Shown here in pieces: positions 22,879 to 29,851 of a stretch of 29,851 nt of DNA. A model generated the notes under the pieces. The model saw only the letters and a list, made by a program, of their open reading frames with translations, did no database searches and was not told the DNA's origin. Positions within the stretch are counted from its first letter, which is position 1. The number at the start of each line of letters is the position of its first letter. Source of the DNA: a virus; the IMG/VR virus record IMGVR_UViG_3300046028_004496, positions 1 to 29,851 of that record; one strand, 5' to 3'. The position numbers and the translations under genes are program-made.

Positions 22879-24377
22879 GATAGATAGGCAATATTGACTG
22901 AGCCGTTGTCGAAAGTACCAGCACCGGGATAAATTCGCACAATATCTAAAGCGCCTGACAATGCTTTTCTACCACTCACTATAAGTGTGTTATGCGCCGC
23001 AGCGTTAGCAGTTAAAACCCCAGACGCCACCCAAATATTTGATGTTGGGTCAAGCAGTGTTAATGTAATTGAACCTGATAATAGAGCACCCACTCCGATA
23101 GATTCGGTATTAAATCCGGAAGTATTTGCTGTACCAACTGTTGTATCAGCTACTGTGGAAATAGCACCTGAGCCGCCTGTGTACCCCGTATTATCAGGCG
23201 AGCCGCCAGTGCCAATACGAACACCAAAGAAAGTGCCTGCAGAACTGGAAACTCTGTCAAAGTTGATAGTAATCTGCTTAATTCCAGCAGGAAGAGAACC
23301 ATAATCAACAGCACTGCCTGACGTAGTATCAACGGGAGTTCCTAACGTTAACCCTGTGCTGGAAGCACTTAAATTTCCTGCGCTTAAAGTTAACCCAGAA
23401 CCTACTGTAATTTCTTCAATAGCACCTGTGCTTGCAGTTGTGCGCCCTAATATTTTATTTGTATTTTGTGTATATCCTGATGTAGCAATTGACCCTGACG
23501 GCATTAATGCTGATACTAGAACAGTTTTTAATTTATCAGAATCGCTAGTGTCTTGAATTAATACTTTGTCATCCGTTGCTACCGTTACAGCGGCCGCCGT
23601 GATGTTAGTACAGGCAGTCAAAGAGGTAATGTCACTGTTGGCGCCTTTTAGCGCATACGCTGTACCTGCATTTGTATCTGCACCTGTGCCGCCTTGCGCT
23701 ACCGATAGAGGGGTGCTTAATGCAGATAAAGAAGTAATATCGGAGTTGGCGCCAGATGCGGCAAAATTTCCTACTGAAATATAAATCGTATCAAAATAGG
23801 CTTTAAGCGTAGCTTTGACGTTTGCCCAAGTAACCTTTTTCAATATGCTTGTGTCTGCACTGTCAATTACGCCTAGCGTGTCCGCATCTACTGGAGTTGC
23901 TTTAGCTGCTGCAGCATTAATTGATTTTTCGCGCGTATCTACATCTGTCTGTAATTCTGCAAGTGCCGCATTTAACTCTGTTGCTGCCAAGTTTCCACTT
24001 GCTGCAGTAGTAATCGCATTGTCTGCAGCAACAATGGTTTTATTAGTCAGCGTTTGCGTTGCCGCATTAAGCGTAAGCGTATCAGCTGCTACATTTGGTA
24101 TAGCGTGCATGCTGTCAGCATCTACACCTACGTTGCCACCTGCAATTGTCAAATCACCAGTTACAGTAGCGTTAGTACCATCGTCTGAAATAACCGATGT
24201 TGTTTCTAATCCTGTGCCAGCAGAATTTACTTTAACTAACTTATTGCCATTAGCTGTTAATGTCGGCAGTTTATTAAATCCGGCTTCCACTGAATCAAGC
24301 TCTGCACGCATACTGGCAGATGAACCGCTTGCGCCTGTCTGTGGGTAGCCTGTTGAATCGTAGTATTCGTTTGCCAT
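22875..24377 (-). CDS. Tail fibre / receptor-binding protein
   Basis: A 500-residue Ser/Thr/Ala/Gly-rich protein. The N-terminus (ANEYYDSTGYPQTGASGSSA, then a helix SMRAELDSVEAGFNKLP) fits a short virion-attachment domain. The middle holds fibre-type repeats: GANSDITSL occurs twice (~208-216 and ~244-252) around a TPLSVAQGGTGADTNAG segment characteristic of phage fibres and collars. The C-terminal ~160 residues form a beta-sandwich-like domain (GIKQITINFDRVSSSAGTFF, SGSITLTLLDPTSNIWVASG, SGRKALSGALDIVRIY) seen at the ends of several phage fibres and probably contacting the host receptor. Ends in ATGA overlap with the following membrane gene. Confidence 0.75.
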   Translation of the reverse strand: MANEYYDSTGYPQTGASGSSASMRAELDSVEAGFNKLPTLTANGNKLVKVNSAGTGLETTSVISDDGTNATVTGDLTIAGGNVGVDADSMHAIPNVAADTLTLNAATQTLTNKTIVAADNAITTAASGNLAATELNAALAELQTDVDTREKSINAAAAKATPVDADTLGVIDSADTSILKKVTWANVKATLKAYFDTIYISVGNFAASGANSDITSLSALSTPLSVAQGGTGADTNAGTAYALKGANSDITSLTACTNITAAAVTVATDDKVLIQDTSDSDKLKTVLVSALMPSGSIATSGYTQNTNKILGRTTASTGAIEEITVGSGLTLSAGNLSASSTGLTLGTPVDTTSGSAVDYGSLPAGIKQITINFDRVSSSAGTFFGVRIGTGGSPDNTGYTGGSGAISTVADTTVGTANTSGFNTESIGVGALLSGSITLTLLDPTSNIWVASGVLTANAAAHNTLIVSGRKALSGALDIVRIYPGAGTFDNGSVNIAYLS

Positions 24378-24387
24378 AATTAACTGC

Positions 24388-26427
24388 CTATCTTAAAAGC
24401 CTGCGTTGCGTGTAATGAATAATTGCGCTGTTTACGGTAAATGGACTAAACAAGTCCGATGTGCTGCGTAATATCAGCGATATGTTTTCAGCGGTTCCGG
24501 TTAAGTCTTGCTCTGCCGGTAGTAATGTACGGCCATCCCAATAGAACTGGTCCCATACAAAGCTATCCCAATACACGTTACCAAATGAGGTTTGAATATC
24601 ACTTAATATGCCCTGATCTATTTCCGTGCTTGAGTAACCAATTTCATAAGAGGCTTTTAATTCCGCATAACTGCCGCCGGTAATCTCGTAAACTGCTTTT
24701 CTGTATCGCTTTCTTAACCTTGGGTTTTTCATAAAAGAAAATGCCAAATTAAGGTATGAAATAATCGGCTCACCATCAAAGCTAGTGCCACGTTCCATAC
24801 GATACACAAATCCATCTGTGTCGCCTGCGTAGATAAACTCTTCACCGTTATTGCTCTCGTATGAACTGATCACGGTCATGGTATGTGCGTACTGAATTGG
24901 CATTGCGCCTTTAAATTCCCCATTTTGCATAGTGATATGTAAGGCATAGCGATCATTGAATAAAAGCCGGTACTGATCACGTAACCGCACAATGCAACTG
25001 CCAATAGCACGAGTTACTCTTGATTCAATAAATGGACGTATGAATTTCGTCAGCTGCGCACTTGAAAAGTTACCAAACTGATCAGTCGCTGCAATCTGGC
25101 GCACGCCTAGCGCATCCATTACATAGCCTTCGCCAATGTTTTGCATGGTGTAAGAAAATCCACCCACTTCAAATCCAAGCGTTACCAGTTGAAAATCAGC
25201 TGCGCTATTACCATAAAGTACCGATGTTTTATTTGTAGTGAAAATAGCTAGTGCTGCACTCTGGTTAGAGCCGGCCATTGGCATAAATCCGGTGATGGTG
25301 TCACCCATAGCTAATTCATTAGCGCCTGATATGATGGTCCAAACGTAAGGCTCACCTGGTGCGCTGTTTTGAGCGCTAGCACCAAATGACAGGAACAGAT
25401 GATTAACATGCACATCAATGTGCTTTGGTGTATCTGTAGCCATCCCGGTGCTAATTGGTACAAAGGTAGTACCATCAAACTCAAATGCACGGTGTACGCC
25501 ACTAGCGCCATACATTTTTAATGTGCCTGCTCCACCACCAAAGTTGTAGTTAAGACAGTCGTAACGGCCACCGGGGTTTAAAGTAATTGCAGATTGCGCT
25601 CCGCTTAACGTTACTGCGCCTGCACCGGTACTGGTTGCTGCGCCTGCTGCAAAGTTTCCACCTGTAGGCACGCCAATAATCAAACGTCCGGCATTAACAC
25701 CAGAAAGTAAGCTGCCTGTTTCAACGACTACCCGGTTAATGGTTGCTGTAACGCCGCCTTGTGTCAGTGTGTCGCCATCTTCTACGCTAATATTTGCGTT
25801 AGTAAATGAAATCTCATAACCAAGATCAATCAGCGTCCAGCCACTAGCAGATGATTTGTATAGATCTGCCGCTGTGCCGCCTAGATTATTTCTAAATGCA
25901 TACACATTGCCGTTATACCGGTGCACGCCTAGAATACTTCCGCTGCCTGGTACCGCTTGAATGTCTGCCCGGTAAACATCAGCGGCCATGTTTTTATATT
26001 GCGCTGACTGCAATGGAGTATCAGCCAGGCTAGAAATTGCTGCGCTGGTTGTTGCGGCTTTTACTACGCCTAATACGGTAATGTTTTCACCGGAAACAAA
26101 AGTTCCGGTAAGTTTAGTAAACACAATTGCACTTGCAGTAACGGCAATGACTACACCGGTAGCGCCACTGGTTGCGCCGGTAATTACATCATTGGCTGCC
26201 ACTGCGCCGCTAAAAGTGCAGGATAGTGAATAAAACAATGCGTCAGAAGGTTGCGGCCTGCCATCTAAGCGCTCGTAACCGGCTACTCTACGATAACCGC
26301 CATCAATATCAATTTCAAAGTTAAGAGAATCACGGCACATGCCATCCGGAATAGACAAAGGCGGCGATACTAGATTTAATCCACCTTTAAGCGCAAAGTA
26401 GGTAGTTAAGACTTGTGGCAGATTCAT
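24388..26427 (-). CDS. Large beta-rich tail/virion structural protein
   Basis: A 679-residue virion protein. The N-terminus FALKGGLNLVSPPLSIPDGM followed by FEIDIDGGYRRVAGYERLDG is a pattern found in podophage tail or tail-hub proteins. Inserted beta modules follow: a GATSGATGVV-type unit (~84-112) and a GDTLTQGGVTATI unit (~215-245). About 330-600 has blade-like repeats (HIDVHVNHLFLSFG, EFIYAGDTDGFVYRMERGT, YVMDALGVRQIAATDQFG), suggesting a beta-propeller. The end (RLRKRYRKAVYEI, SEIDQG-like, FYWDGRTLLP) is typical of the same family. A role comparable with P22 gp10 or a tail nozzle is possible, but only by fold type and position. Confidence 0.6.
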   Translation of the reverse strand: MNLPQVLTTYFALKGGLNLVSPPLSIPDGMCRDSLNFEIDIDGGYRRVAGYERLDGRPQPSDALFYSLSCTFSGAVAANDVITGATSGATGVVIAVTASAIVFTKLTGTFVSGENITVLGVVKAATTSAAISSLADTPLQSAQYKNMAADVYRADIQAVPGSGSILGVHRYNGNVYAFRNNLGGTAADLYKSSASGWTLIDLGYEISFTNANISVEDGDTLTQGGVTATINRVVVETGSLLSGVNAGRLIIGVPTGGNFAAGAATSTGAGAVTLSGAQSAITLNPGGRYDCLNYNFGGGAGTLKMYGASGVHRAFEFDGTTFVPISTGMATDTPKHIDVHVNHLFLSFGASAQNSAPGEPYVWTIISGANELAMGDTITGFMPMAGSNQSAALAIFTTNKTSVLYGNSAADFQLVTLGFEVGGFSYTMQNIGEGYVMDALGVRQIAATDQFGNFSSAQLTKFIRPFIESRVTRAIGSCIVRLRDQYRLLFNDRYALHITMQNGEFKGAMPIQYAHTMTVISSYESNNGEEFIYAGDTDGFVYRMERGTSFDGEPIISYLNLAFSFMKNPRLRKRYRKAVYEITGGSYAELKASYEIGYSSTEIDQGILSDIQTSFGNVYWDSFVWDQFYWDGRTLLPAEQDLTGTAENISLILRSTSDLFSPFTVNSAIIHYTQRRLLR

Positions 26428-26429
26428 TG

Positions 26430-27368
26430 TTATACGGTTTCAAGATAAGGCGTTGCAGAAGCTAACTCATTACTAACTAGAGATTGCCCGTTATTGGCTC
26501 CGCTCTGTATGTTGCGTGCATCGCGTTTAATCATTGGCTTTAGCTTTTCTGCTAGGGCTGCATAGGCATTTGCGTTCTTCATGCCGTTACTGTCTGTGAT
26601 GCTTTTGCCTAGTGCATTAATATCATTGGCGGCACTTTCTGCAACATCAAGATTGCGATAAAGAACATTAAATCCATTAAACTTTTCGCCTTTAATAAAA
26701 CGAGACGGATCAGATTCAACTAATCTTTTTGTTTCTTCTTGGGTGTATTTGTTGGTGCTGCTAGTAGCTGGTTGATATGCTAATATTCCATCTGTTCTTG
26801 CAGGCCGGTCTTTCCCAACTAACCCACCGATATAGTTGTTGTACTCTTCCATTTTTTTGATAGCATCAGCCATCGCTTCTTCTTTTGACGAATACATTTT
26901 TCCTTTTGTAGAAAAAGAAGATTGAAGCTTTTCTTTATTGCTTCCATACCCTGAAACATCTGTTTTTATATTGTCTTTATCTGGCATAGTCAGCCCGATA
27001 TTTTCAATTGGCTTACCACCCCCTCTTGTGTTGTCTTGCGAATAGTCTCCAGGCGTTCCTATAACTGCATATCTTGTAGTAGATTTATTGGCGATCTGAT
27101 CTTTTAAGATTGAGTACCTATCGTTGTATGAACTGATTGCATTTTTATATTGATCATCTTTGTTAATCTCGCGCGCCAGCTTGTCAGTTTTACGTGATAA
27201 GTTTCGCGTTCTAAATGACGCGCTATCACCAAGCGCATCTTCAACATCACGCTTATTGGATGAAGATATGCGCTCCAATTCCGGAATGGAGTTCAATTTA
27301 GCAAAAGCTTTGTAATACTCGGCTGCTGCCGCTTTTTTTGCTTTTCGTTTTAACGCTGATGCGCCCAT
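26430..27368 (-). CDS. Hypothetical virion-associated protein
   Basis: A 312-residue protein of unknown function, strongly charged and helical. The N-terminus MGASALKRKAKKAAAAEYYK is very basic. About 40-95 is Arg/Lys/Asp-rich (RTRNLSRKTDKLAREINKDD). The middle is polar with little hydrophobic content (GDYSQDNTRGGGKPIENIG). The C-terminus (NAYAALAEKLKPMIKRDARN, GQSLVSNELASATPYLETV) is helical. Start ATG 27368 has an AGGAATTATT ribosome region like those of other late genes. It lies between the adaptor-like and the large tail-protein genes, so it is probably a head-tail joining or minor virion protein; no motif supports anything more specific. Confidence 0.55.
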   Translation of the reverse strand: MGASALKRKAKKAAAAEYYKAFAKLNSIPELERISSSNKRDVEDALGDSASFRTRNLSRKTDKLAREINKDDQYKNAISSYNDRYSILKDQIANKSTTRYAVIGTPGDYSQDNTRGGGKPIENIGLTMPDKDNIKTDVSGYGSNKEKLQSSFSTKGKMYSSKEEAMADAIKKMEEYNNYIGGLVGKDRPARTDGILAYQPATSSTNKYTQEETKRLVESDPSRFIKGEKFNGFNVLYRNLDVAESAANDINALGKSITDSNGMKNANAYAALAEKLKPMIKRDARNIQSGANNGQSLVSNELASATPYLETV

Positions 27369-27376
27369 AATAATTC

Positions 27377-28051
27377 CTAAATAAGAGGTGCCGCGATTTG
27401 CACGTCCGGCAATTGGTTAAGCTCTAAGCGGCCCATGTAAAACCTAATGTTTTTCTGGGCGCGTGCGATCACTTCGCCTGCGGATTCATACAGCCCATAC
27501 GCTTCTAGCGCCTGCCATACAACCAATTCATGGAACTGCGCTGGCATTTCTGGTACATCGGCATCTACCGCTAGTTGCTGTGGTGTTTTCCAGTACTGGC
27601 CGCTTACGGTAAATACACCATCTGGTTTAGGTCCAAGATATAACTTCTGATCTGGCGCGATTGAAAAGCATATCGGCGTGCCTGCCGGTTGTGGCCCGGT
27701 TAAATACAGGCTGCGATACTTGCGGTATAACAGTTCACCAAGTTCAAATTCATTAGAGATACCTACGCTGGTGCGATAAGAATTAATCGTATCTACGTCC
27801 CACTGGCTGAATCGCGTAGCAATACCGGCTTCCAATGCGGTGTAATCTGCCTTGTTTGCAGTGGTATTAAATTCAAATTCAGTGCGTAGCCAGTTCCAGT
27901 TAGGGCGCTGCATCTGTATCATTTCATAGGCGCTGATTACCCAATTCACAATACGGCCCATTTCACCGGATTGGCCTACTACTGTAAGAGGTCCAGTGCC
28001 ACTAATGCCCGCCTCTTGCCTGACGCGCCTACATATCTCTAAGAATGTCAT
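27377..28051 (-). CDS. Head-to-tail adaptor-like protein
   Basis: A 224-residue protein starting MTFLEICRRVRQEAGISGTG with helical ends and a beta-rich middle. The first ~50 residues (IVNWVISAYEMIQMQRPNWN followed by WLRTEFEF) match the opening helices of podophage head-tail adaptor/tail-completion proteins that bind under the portal. The middle (ICFSIAPDQKLYLGPKPDGV, TVSGQYWKTPQQLA) has the family's beta strands. The end is a helix with ELVVWQALEAYGLYESAGE and the GRLELNQL segment. Start ATG 28051. Order after capsid-associated genes and before tail genes fits the call. A related adaptor or stopper protein is the main alternative. Confidence 0.65.
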   Translation of the reverse strand: MTFLEICRRVRQEAGISGTGPLTVVGQSGEMGRIVNWVISAYEMIQMQRPNWNWLRTEFEFNTTANKADYTALEAGIATRFSQWDVDTINSYRTSVGISNEFELGELLYRKYRSLYLTGPQPAGTPICFSIAPDQKLYLGPKPDGVFTVSGQYWKTPQQLAVDADVPEMPAQFHELVVWQALEAYGLYESAGEVIARAQKNIRFYMGRLELNQLPDVQIAAPLI

Positions 28052-28058
28052 GGTTTAC

Positions 28059-28607
28059 TTATGCCCGGCGCATTGCACGCAACTGGCGCAACCATTCAAT
28101 GCCTTCGCGCGTATCTTCAATAATGGTAAATGGGTAAATATCCGCACTACGCGCACGCTGAAATGATTCCTGCACACCTTCGCGGTTAGTCTGCTCGTGG
28201 TTTTTATATTTGACTTGGCGCGCCTTAGCTAACACTTCCAGGTATTTGCGCTTCATTTGCACCGGAGTACCGCGCGGAACCCATTGCAAACCATTGGGGC
28301 CGGGACCTACGCCATTGACTGACAAAAATACATACTTTTCAGCATCAATGTCTGTGCCTTCTGACAATTCAACTGTTACCATTTCTTCAAGAAAGGCTAA
28401 CTTTCTAGCTTTATCATTAAGACCATGAACAGATTGAATTTCAATGTCGCTACCAATTTCCTGCTTTACGCCACCTTCCGCAAAATGCACGGTCTTTTCT
28501 GGTGCTACTTCCAATTCCTCTGACTTGATCGCGCCAGATTTAATAACCGGTGAGTCTTTTGCTGCAGCAGATTTGCGTGGTTTTGTGGTTGAGCTTACTC
28601 TAGCCAT
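28059..28607 (-). CDS. Hypothetical head/virion-associated protein
   Basis: A 182-residue protein. The N-terminal ~65 residues are a basic then acidic, Ser/Lys-rich disordered region (KPRKSAAAKDSPVIKSGAIK). The middle (~70-130) is a small folded unit with EEMVTVELSEGTDIDAEKYV, then FLSVNGVGPGPNGLQWVPRG and helical KRKYLEVLAKARQVKY. The end is charged (FTIIEDTREGIEWLRQLRAM). Similar proteins are found between capsid and adaptor genes in N4-gp56-type podophages, with no known function to my knowledge. Start ATG 28607 with GGAG about ten bases upstream. First gene after the terminator-promoter module at 28669-28734. Confidence 0.6.
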   Translation of the reverse strand: MARVSSTTKPRKSAAAKDSPVIKSGAIKSEELEVAPEKTVHFAEGGVKQEIGSDIEIQSVHGLNDKARKLAFLEEMVTVELSEGTDIDAEKYVFLSVNGVGPGPNGLQWVPRGTPVQMKRKYLEVLAKARQVKYKNHEQTNREGVQESFQRARSADIYPFTIIEDTREGIEWLRQLRAMRRA

Positions 28608-28668
28608 GAATGGGTTACTCCTTGTATGAGTTTTAAAACAAATTTAGAATCTAAACTTTCAGATACAA

Positions 28669-28696
28669 AAGATAGCGCAATCCACCTGTGTCGCAA
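28669..28696 (-). promoter_or_regulatory. Promoter-like motif before the head-tail unit
   Basis: On the - strand: TTGCGA (28691-28696), 16-base spacer containing ACAGGTGGA, TATCTT (28669-28674). ATCCACCTGTGTC (28680-28692) is shared exactly with the lysis-unit site. The predicted leader is about 55 bases and holds an imperfect palindrome TTTAGA-A-TCTAAA at 28643-28655. Sigma70-like matches are four of six in each box. Confidence 0.6.
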
Positions 28697-28705
28697 TTTA
28701 GACGT

Positions 28706-28734
28706 AAAAAAAGCCGCAGTTAAGCGGCTTTTTT
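28706..28734. terminator. Bidirectional intrinsic terminator after capsid-side genes
   Basis: Stem AAAAAAAGCCGC / GCGGCTTTTTT with loop AGTTAA; T runs are present on both strands. It is 24 bases after the stop of the 28759-29124 gene on the - strand, separating the highly expressed capsid-side genes from the head-tail unit. Confidence 0.9.
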
Positions 28735-28758
28735 AAACATCAATCAGTTAAGTATTGA

Positions 28759-29124
28759 TTAACCTTGCGCTCTGAAATAACAAGTTTTACTTGCTAAGAT
28801 CAAAGCTAATGTAGCGTTTTGCAGTACGCGGAAACCAGTGTCGGTTAAAGTAATGCCACCGTTACCGCCGGTAACTTCCAGTGTACGAGTGCCAGCAGCT
28901 ACAGTTTTAATACAACTATTAGCGTCCATACCTTCGTAAAATTCACCGCCTACACGATCAGTAGCGTTAATAAACTCTACATATTTTGGTTTAAAACCAA
29001 TATCAATTTCTGTGTAGTCTGTAGCCGTAATTGCTGTTGCATCAAAAACTACTTTACCTACTGCTAACTGGCCGTTTGCTTGTGTTGGATTAAGCGTTAC
29101 GGTACGTGTTGTATTTTCTGCCAT
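28759..29124 (-). CDS. Small beta-rich head-associated protein
   Basis: A 121-residue protein with alternating hydrophobic/polar strands and many Thr/Gly (TRTVTLNPTQANGQLAVGKV, YTEIDIGFKPKYVEFINATD, TRTLEVTGGNGGITLTDTGF). No charged coiled coil or membrane span. Its size, composition and position two genes after the major capsid suggest a decoration or head-fibre protein. Start ATG 29124 in the sequence GGAATTATCATGGC, which also starts the gene at 19945. It ends just before a strong terminator, as expected of an abundant structural product. Function is by context only. Confidence 0.6.
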   Translation of the reverse strand: MAENTTRTVTLNPTQANGQLAVGKVVFDATAITATDYTEIDIGFKPKYVEFINATDRVGGEFYEGMDANSCIKTVAAGTRTLEVTGGNGGITLTDTGFRVLQNATLALILASKTCYFRAQG

Positions 29125-29158
29125 GATAATTCCCTTCTAATGTTCTTTAATGAATCGC

Positions 29159-29359
29159 TTATGCGGTCAGCGTGAGTGTCGGCGCAACTGCGGTTGTGTC
29201 GGTTGCAATTGTTGCATTTGCGTTGTAGTCAGTGATCAGCTGTGCAAGTTGCGTTTTAAGCGCCGTTAAATCAGTCAGCGTATCTTCCAGCAACTTGCGA
29301 ATTTCTTTAGCGTCTGACTTGTCAGCTAGTGCGCCGGTGCTTTGTTTAATTGAGGCCAT
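29159..29359 (-). CDS. Small head-associated protein with coiled-coil
   Basis: A 66-residue protein. Residues ~10-46 are a heptad-like helix (KEIRKLLEDTLTDLTALKTQ, then LAQLITDYNANA), followed by a Thr/Ala-rich tail (TTAVAPTLTLTA). Such short coiled coils with Thr-rich tails occur in trimeric head fibres and capsid-associated proteins. Start ATG 29359 with AAAGGAAA upstream. Lies between the major capsid and the beta-rich protein on the same transcript. Real gene by ribosome site and spacing; role inferred. Confidence 0.6.
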   Translation of the reverse strand: MASIKQSTGALADKSDAKEIRKLLEDTLTDLTALKTQLAQLITDYNANATIATDTTAVAPTLTLTA

Positions 29360-29386
29360 ACCATTTCCTTTACTATGATAGTTTTC

Positions 29387-29407
29387 AATGGGGCATTACG
29401 CCCCATT
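29387..29407 (-). other. Stem-loop after the major capsid gene
   Basis: Perfect 8-base stem AATGGGGC-ATTAC-GCCCCATT, beginning seven bases after the capsid stop on the - strand. GAAAAC follows, so there is no U tract: more likely an mRNA 3'-end stabilising or processing hairpin than a full terminator. Confidence 0.55.
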
Positions 29408-29413
29408 TATTGA

Positions 29414-29851
29414 TTAAGCTAAGTTAGGTGTGCCGCTTTCAACTACCGCCATCCAGCCTTGATTCAAAACTAGCGAATCATAGTAGAACTTAGCGCCTGC
29501 GTAACCACGTTGGCCCAATGGGTCAGCCTTGTCTGGCACGCCTGGTGGAACCCAAGTAGGACTAATTGCATCAACGCCGCGCAACATTACGTTACCCCAT
29601 GCTTCTTCTGCCGCTACGATACAAGGGTAAACGTCAATCAGTGAGCCGCCGGTTGAGGCCAGTGCTGTTGCACCAACTGCCGCACCTGCATTGATGTAAG
29701 GTGCAAGTTCTGGTGAGCATACAAAACGAAACTCTTCACATGAACCTAGCTCTGCTTCTGATACCACTCTACGATTACCATAATCTGCTACATGGATAAA
29801 GCCAGGCAGATCACGAATTGCCGGGGCCATATCTGTGTGGCAATACACAAT
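29414..29851 (-). CDS. Major capsid protein, N4-gp56 family (C-terminal part, 5' end off window)
   Basis: The frame is open to the window edge; the codon at 29846-29848 that could serve as a start is an internal GTG, with ATT before it, so the N-terminal part lies beyond 29851. The visible 145 residues match the C-terminal part of N4-gp56-type major capsid proteins: VYCHTDMAPAIRDLPGFIHV (a soluble-domain strand-helix region), EAELGSCEEFRFVCSPELAP, then the hallmark KADPLGQRGYAGAKFYYDSL and NQGWMAVVESG. This protein forms the icosahedral shell. It is the first visible gene of the late transcript, followed by a stem-loop and two small head-associated genes. Confidence 0.75.
   Translation of the reverse strand: MVYCHTDMAPAIRDLPGFIHVADYGNRRVVSEAELGSCEEFRFVCSPELAPYINAGAAVGATALASTGGSLIDVYPCIVAAEEAWGNVMLRGVDAISPTWVPPGVPDKADPLGQRGYAGAKFYYDSLVLNQGWMAVVESGTPNLA

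Noticed and set aside
25668-25676. TCCACCTGT inside the large tail-protein gene as a fourth late promoter
   Set aside because: It encodes a Pro-Thr-Gly-Gly stretch in frame and lacks the flanking sequence and terminator of the other sites.
28643-28655. TTTAGA-A-TCTAAA palindrome in the leader of the 28607 gene as an operator
   Set aside because: Only six-base AT-rich arms; too likely by chance to report separately.
1-29851. tRNA genes, CRISPR arrays, insertion sequences
   Set aside because: None seen on either strand: no cloverleaf-like 3' ends, no regularly spaced repeats and no transposase motifs.

Overview
This 29.9 kb window is a stretch of a temperate, podovirus-like bacteriophage genome. 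It carries a tyrosine integrase with an excisionase-like partner, a capsid-to-tail block, a Gram-negative lysis cassette with a two-component spanin, a set of internal-virion (ejection) proteins, and one giant polyvalent protein of about 3,946 residues. The spanin pair and protein styles point to a Gram-negative, probably proteobacterial, host. Base composition is moderately AT-rich (about 43% G+C in the late-gene stretches I counted). No host housekeeping gene, tRNA, rRNA or CRISPR array was recognised. Portal, terminase, replication and repressor genes are not visible and presumably lie outside the window.

Layout. (1) Positions 2-2927, + strand: tightly packed small early/accessory genes, several with ATGA start/stop overlaps. 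They include a zinc-finger protein, coiled-coil proteins, an HNH-AP2 endonuclease and a small HTH excisionase-like gene. (2) 2881-4062, - strand: P4-type integrase, converging on the excisionase-like gene and overlapping its end. (3) 4063-4400: a gene-poor region with repeated ATACCCTAAA elements, my candidate attP. (4) 4401-4526: a previously uncalled 41-residue single-span membrane protein. (5) 4539-16379, - strand: the giant polyvalent protein. (6) 16432-19945, - strand: five further ejection/internal-virion-like genes. (7) 20124-20678, + strand: a second, AT-rich HNH-AP2 endonuclease set against the direction of the late genes. (8) 20621-22427, - strand: lysis genes (i-spanin with an embedded o-spanin, T7-type amidase, two holin-like membrane proteins). 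(9) 22549-28607, - strand: tail fibre, tail/virion proteins and head-tail adaptor. (10) 28759-29851, - strand: two small head-associated proteins and the C-terminal part of an N4-gp56-type major capsid protein.

How it works together. Late transcription runs right to left. Two similar intergenic modules, each an intrinsic terminator followed by a shared promoter-like motif, split it into capsid, head-tail/tail and lysis units. A weaker copy of the motif precedes the ejection-protein unit. The giant protein starts on an ATG directly abutting an 11-bp perfect hairpin that holds most of its Shine-Dalgarno, suggesting translational or processing control. By analogy with T7 gp13-gp16, P22 ejection proteins and P1 DarB-like proteins, the 16.4-19.9 kb block plus the giant protein probably forms a set ejected into the host cell, carrying a methyltransferase, a ParB-like nuclease and a metallopeptidase-like domain.

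Because phage genes lie on both sides of the integrase, the sequence appears to be in the attP (circular/virion) configuration rather than as an integrated prophage.
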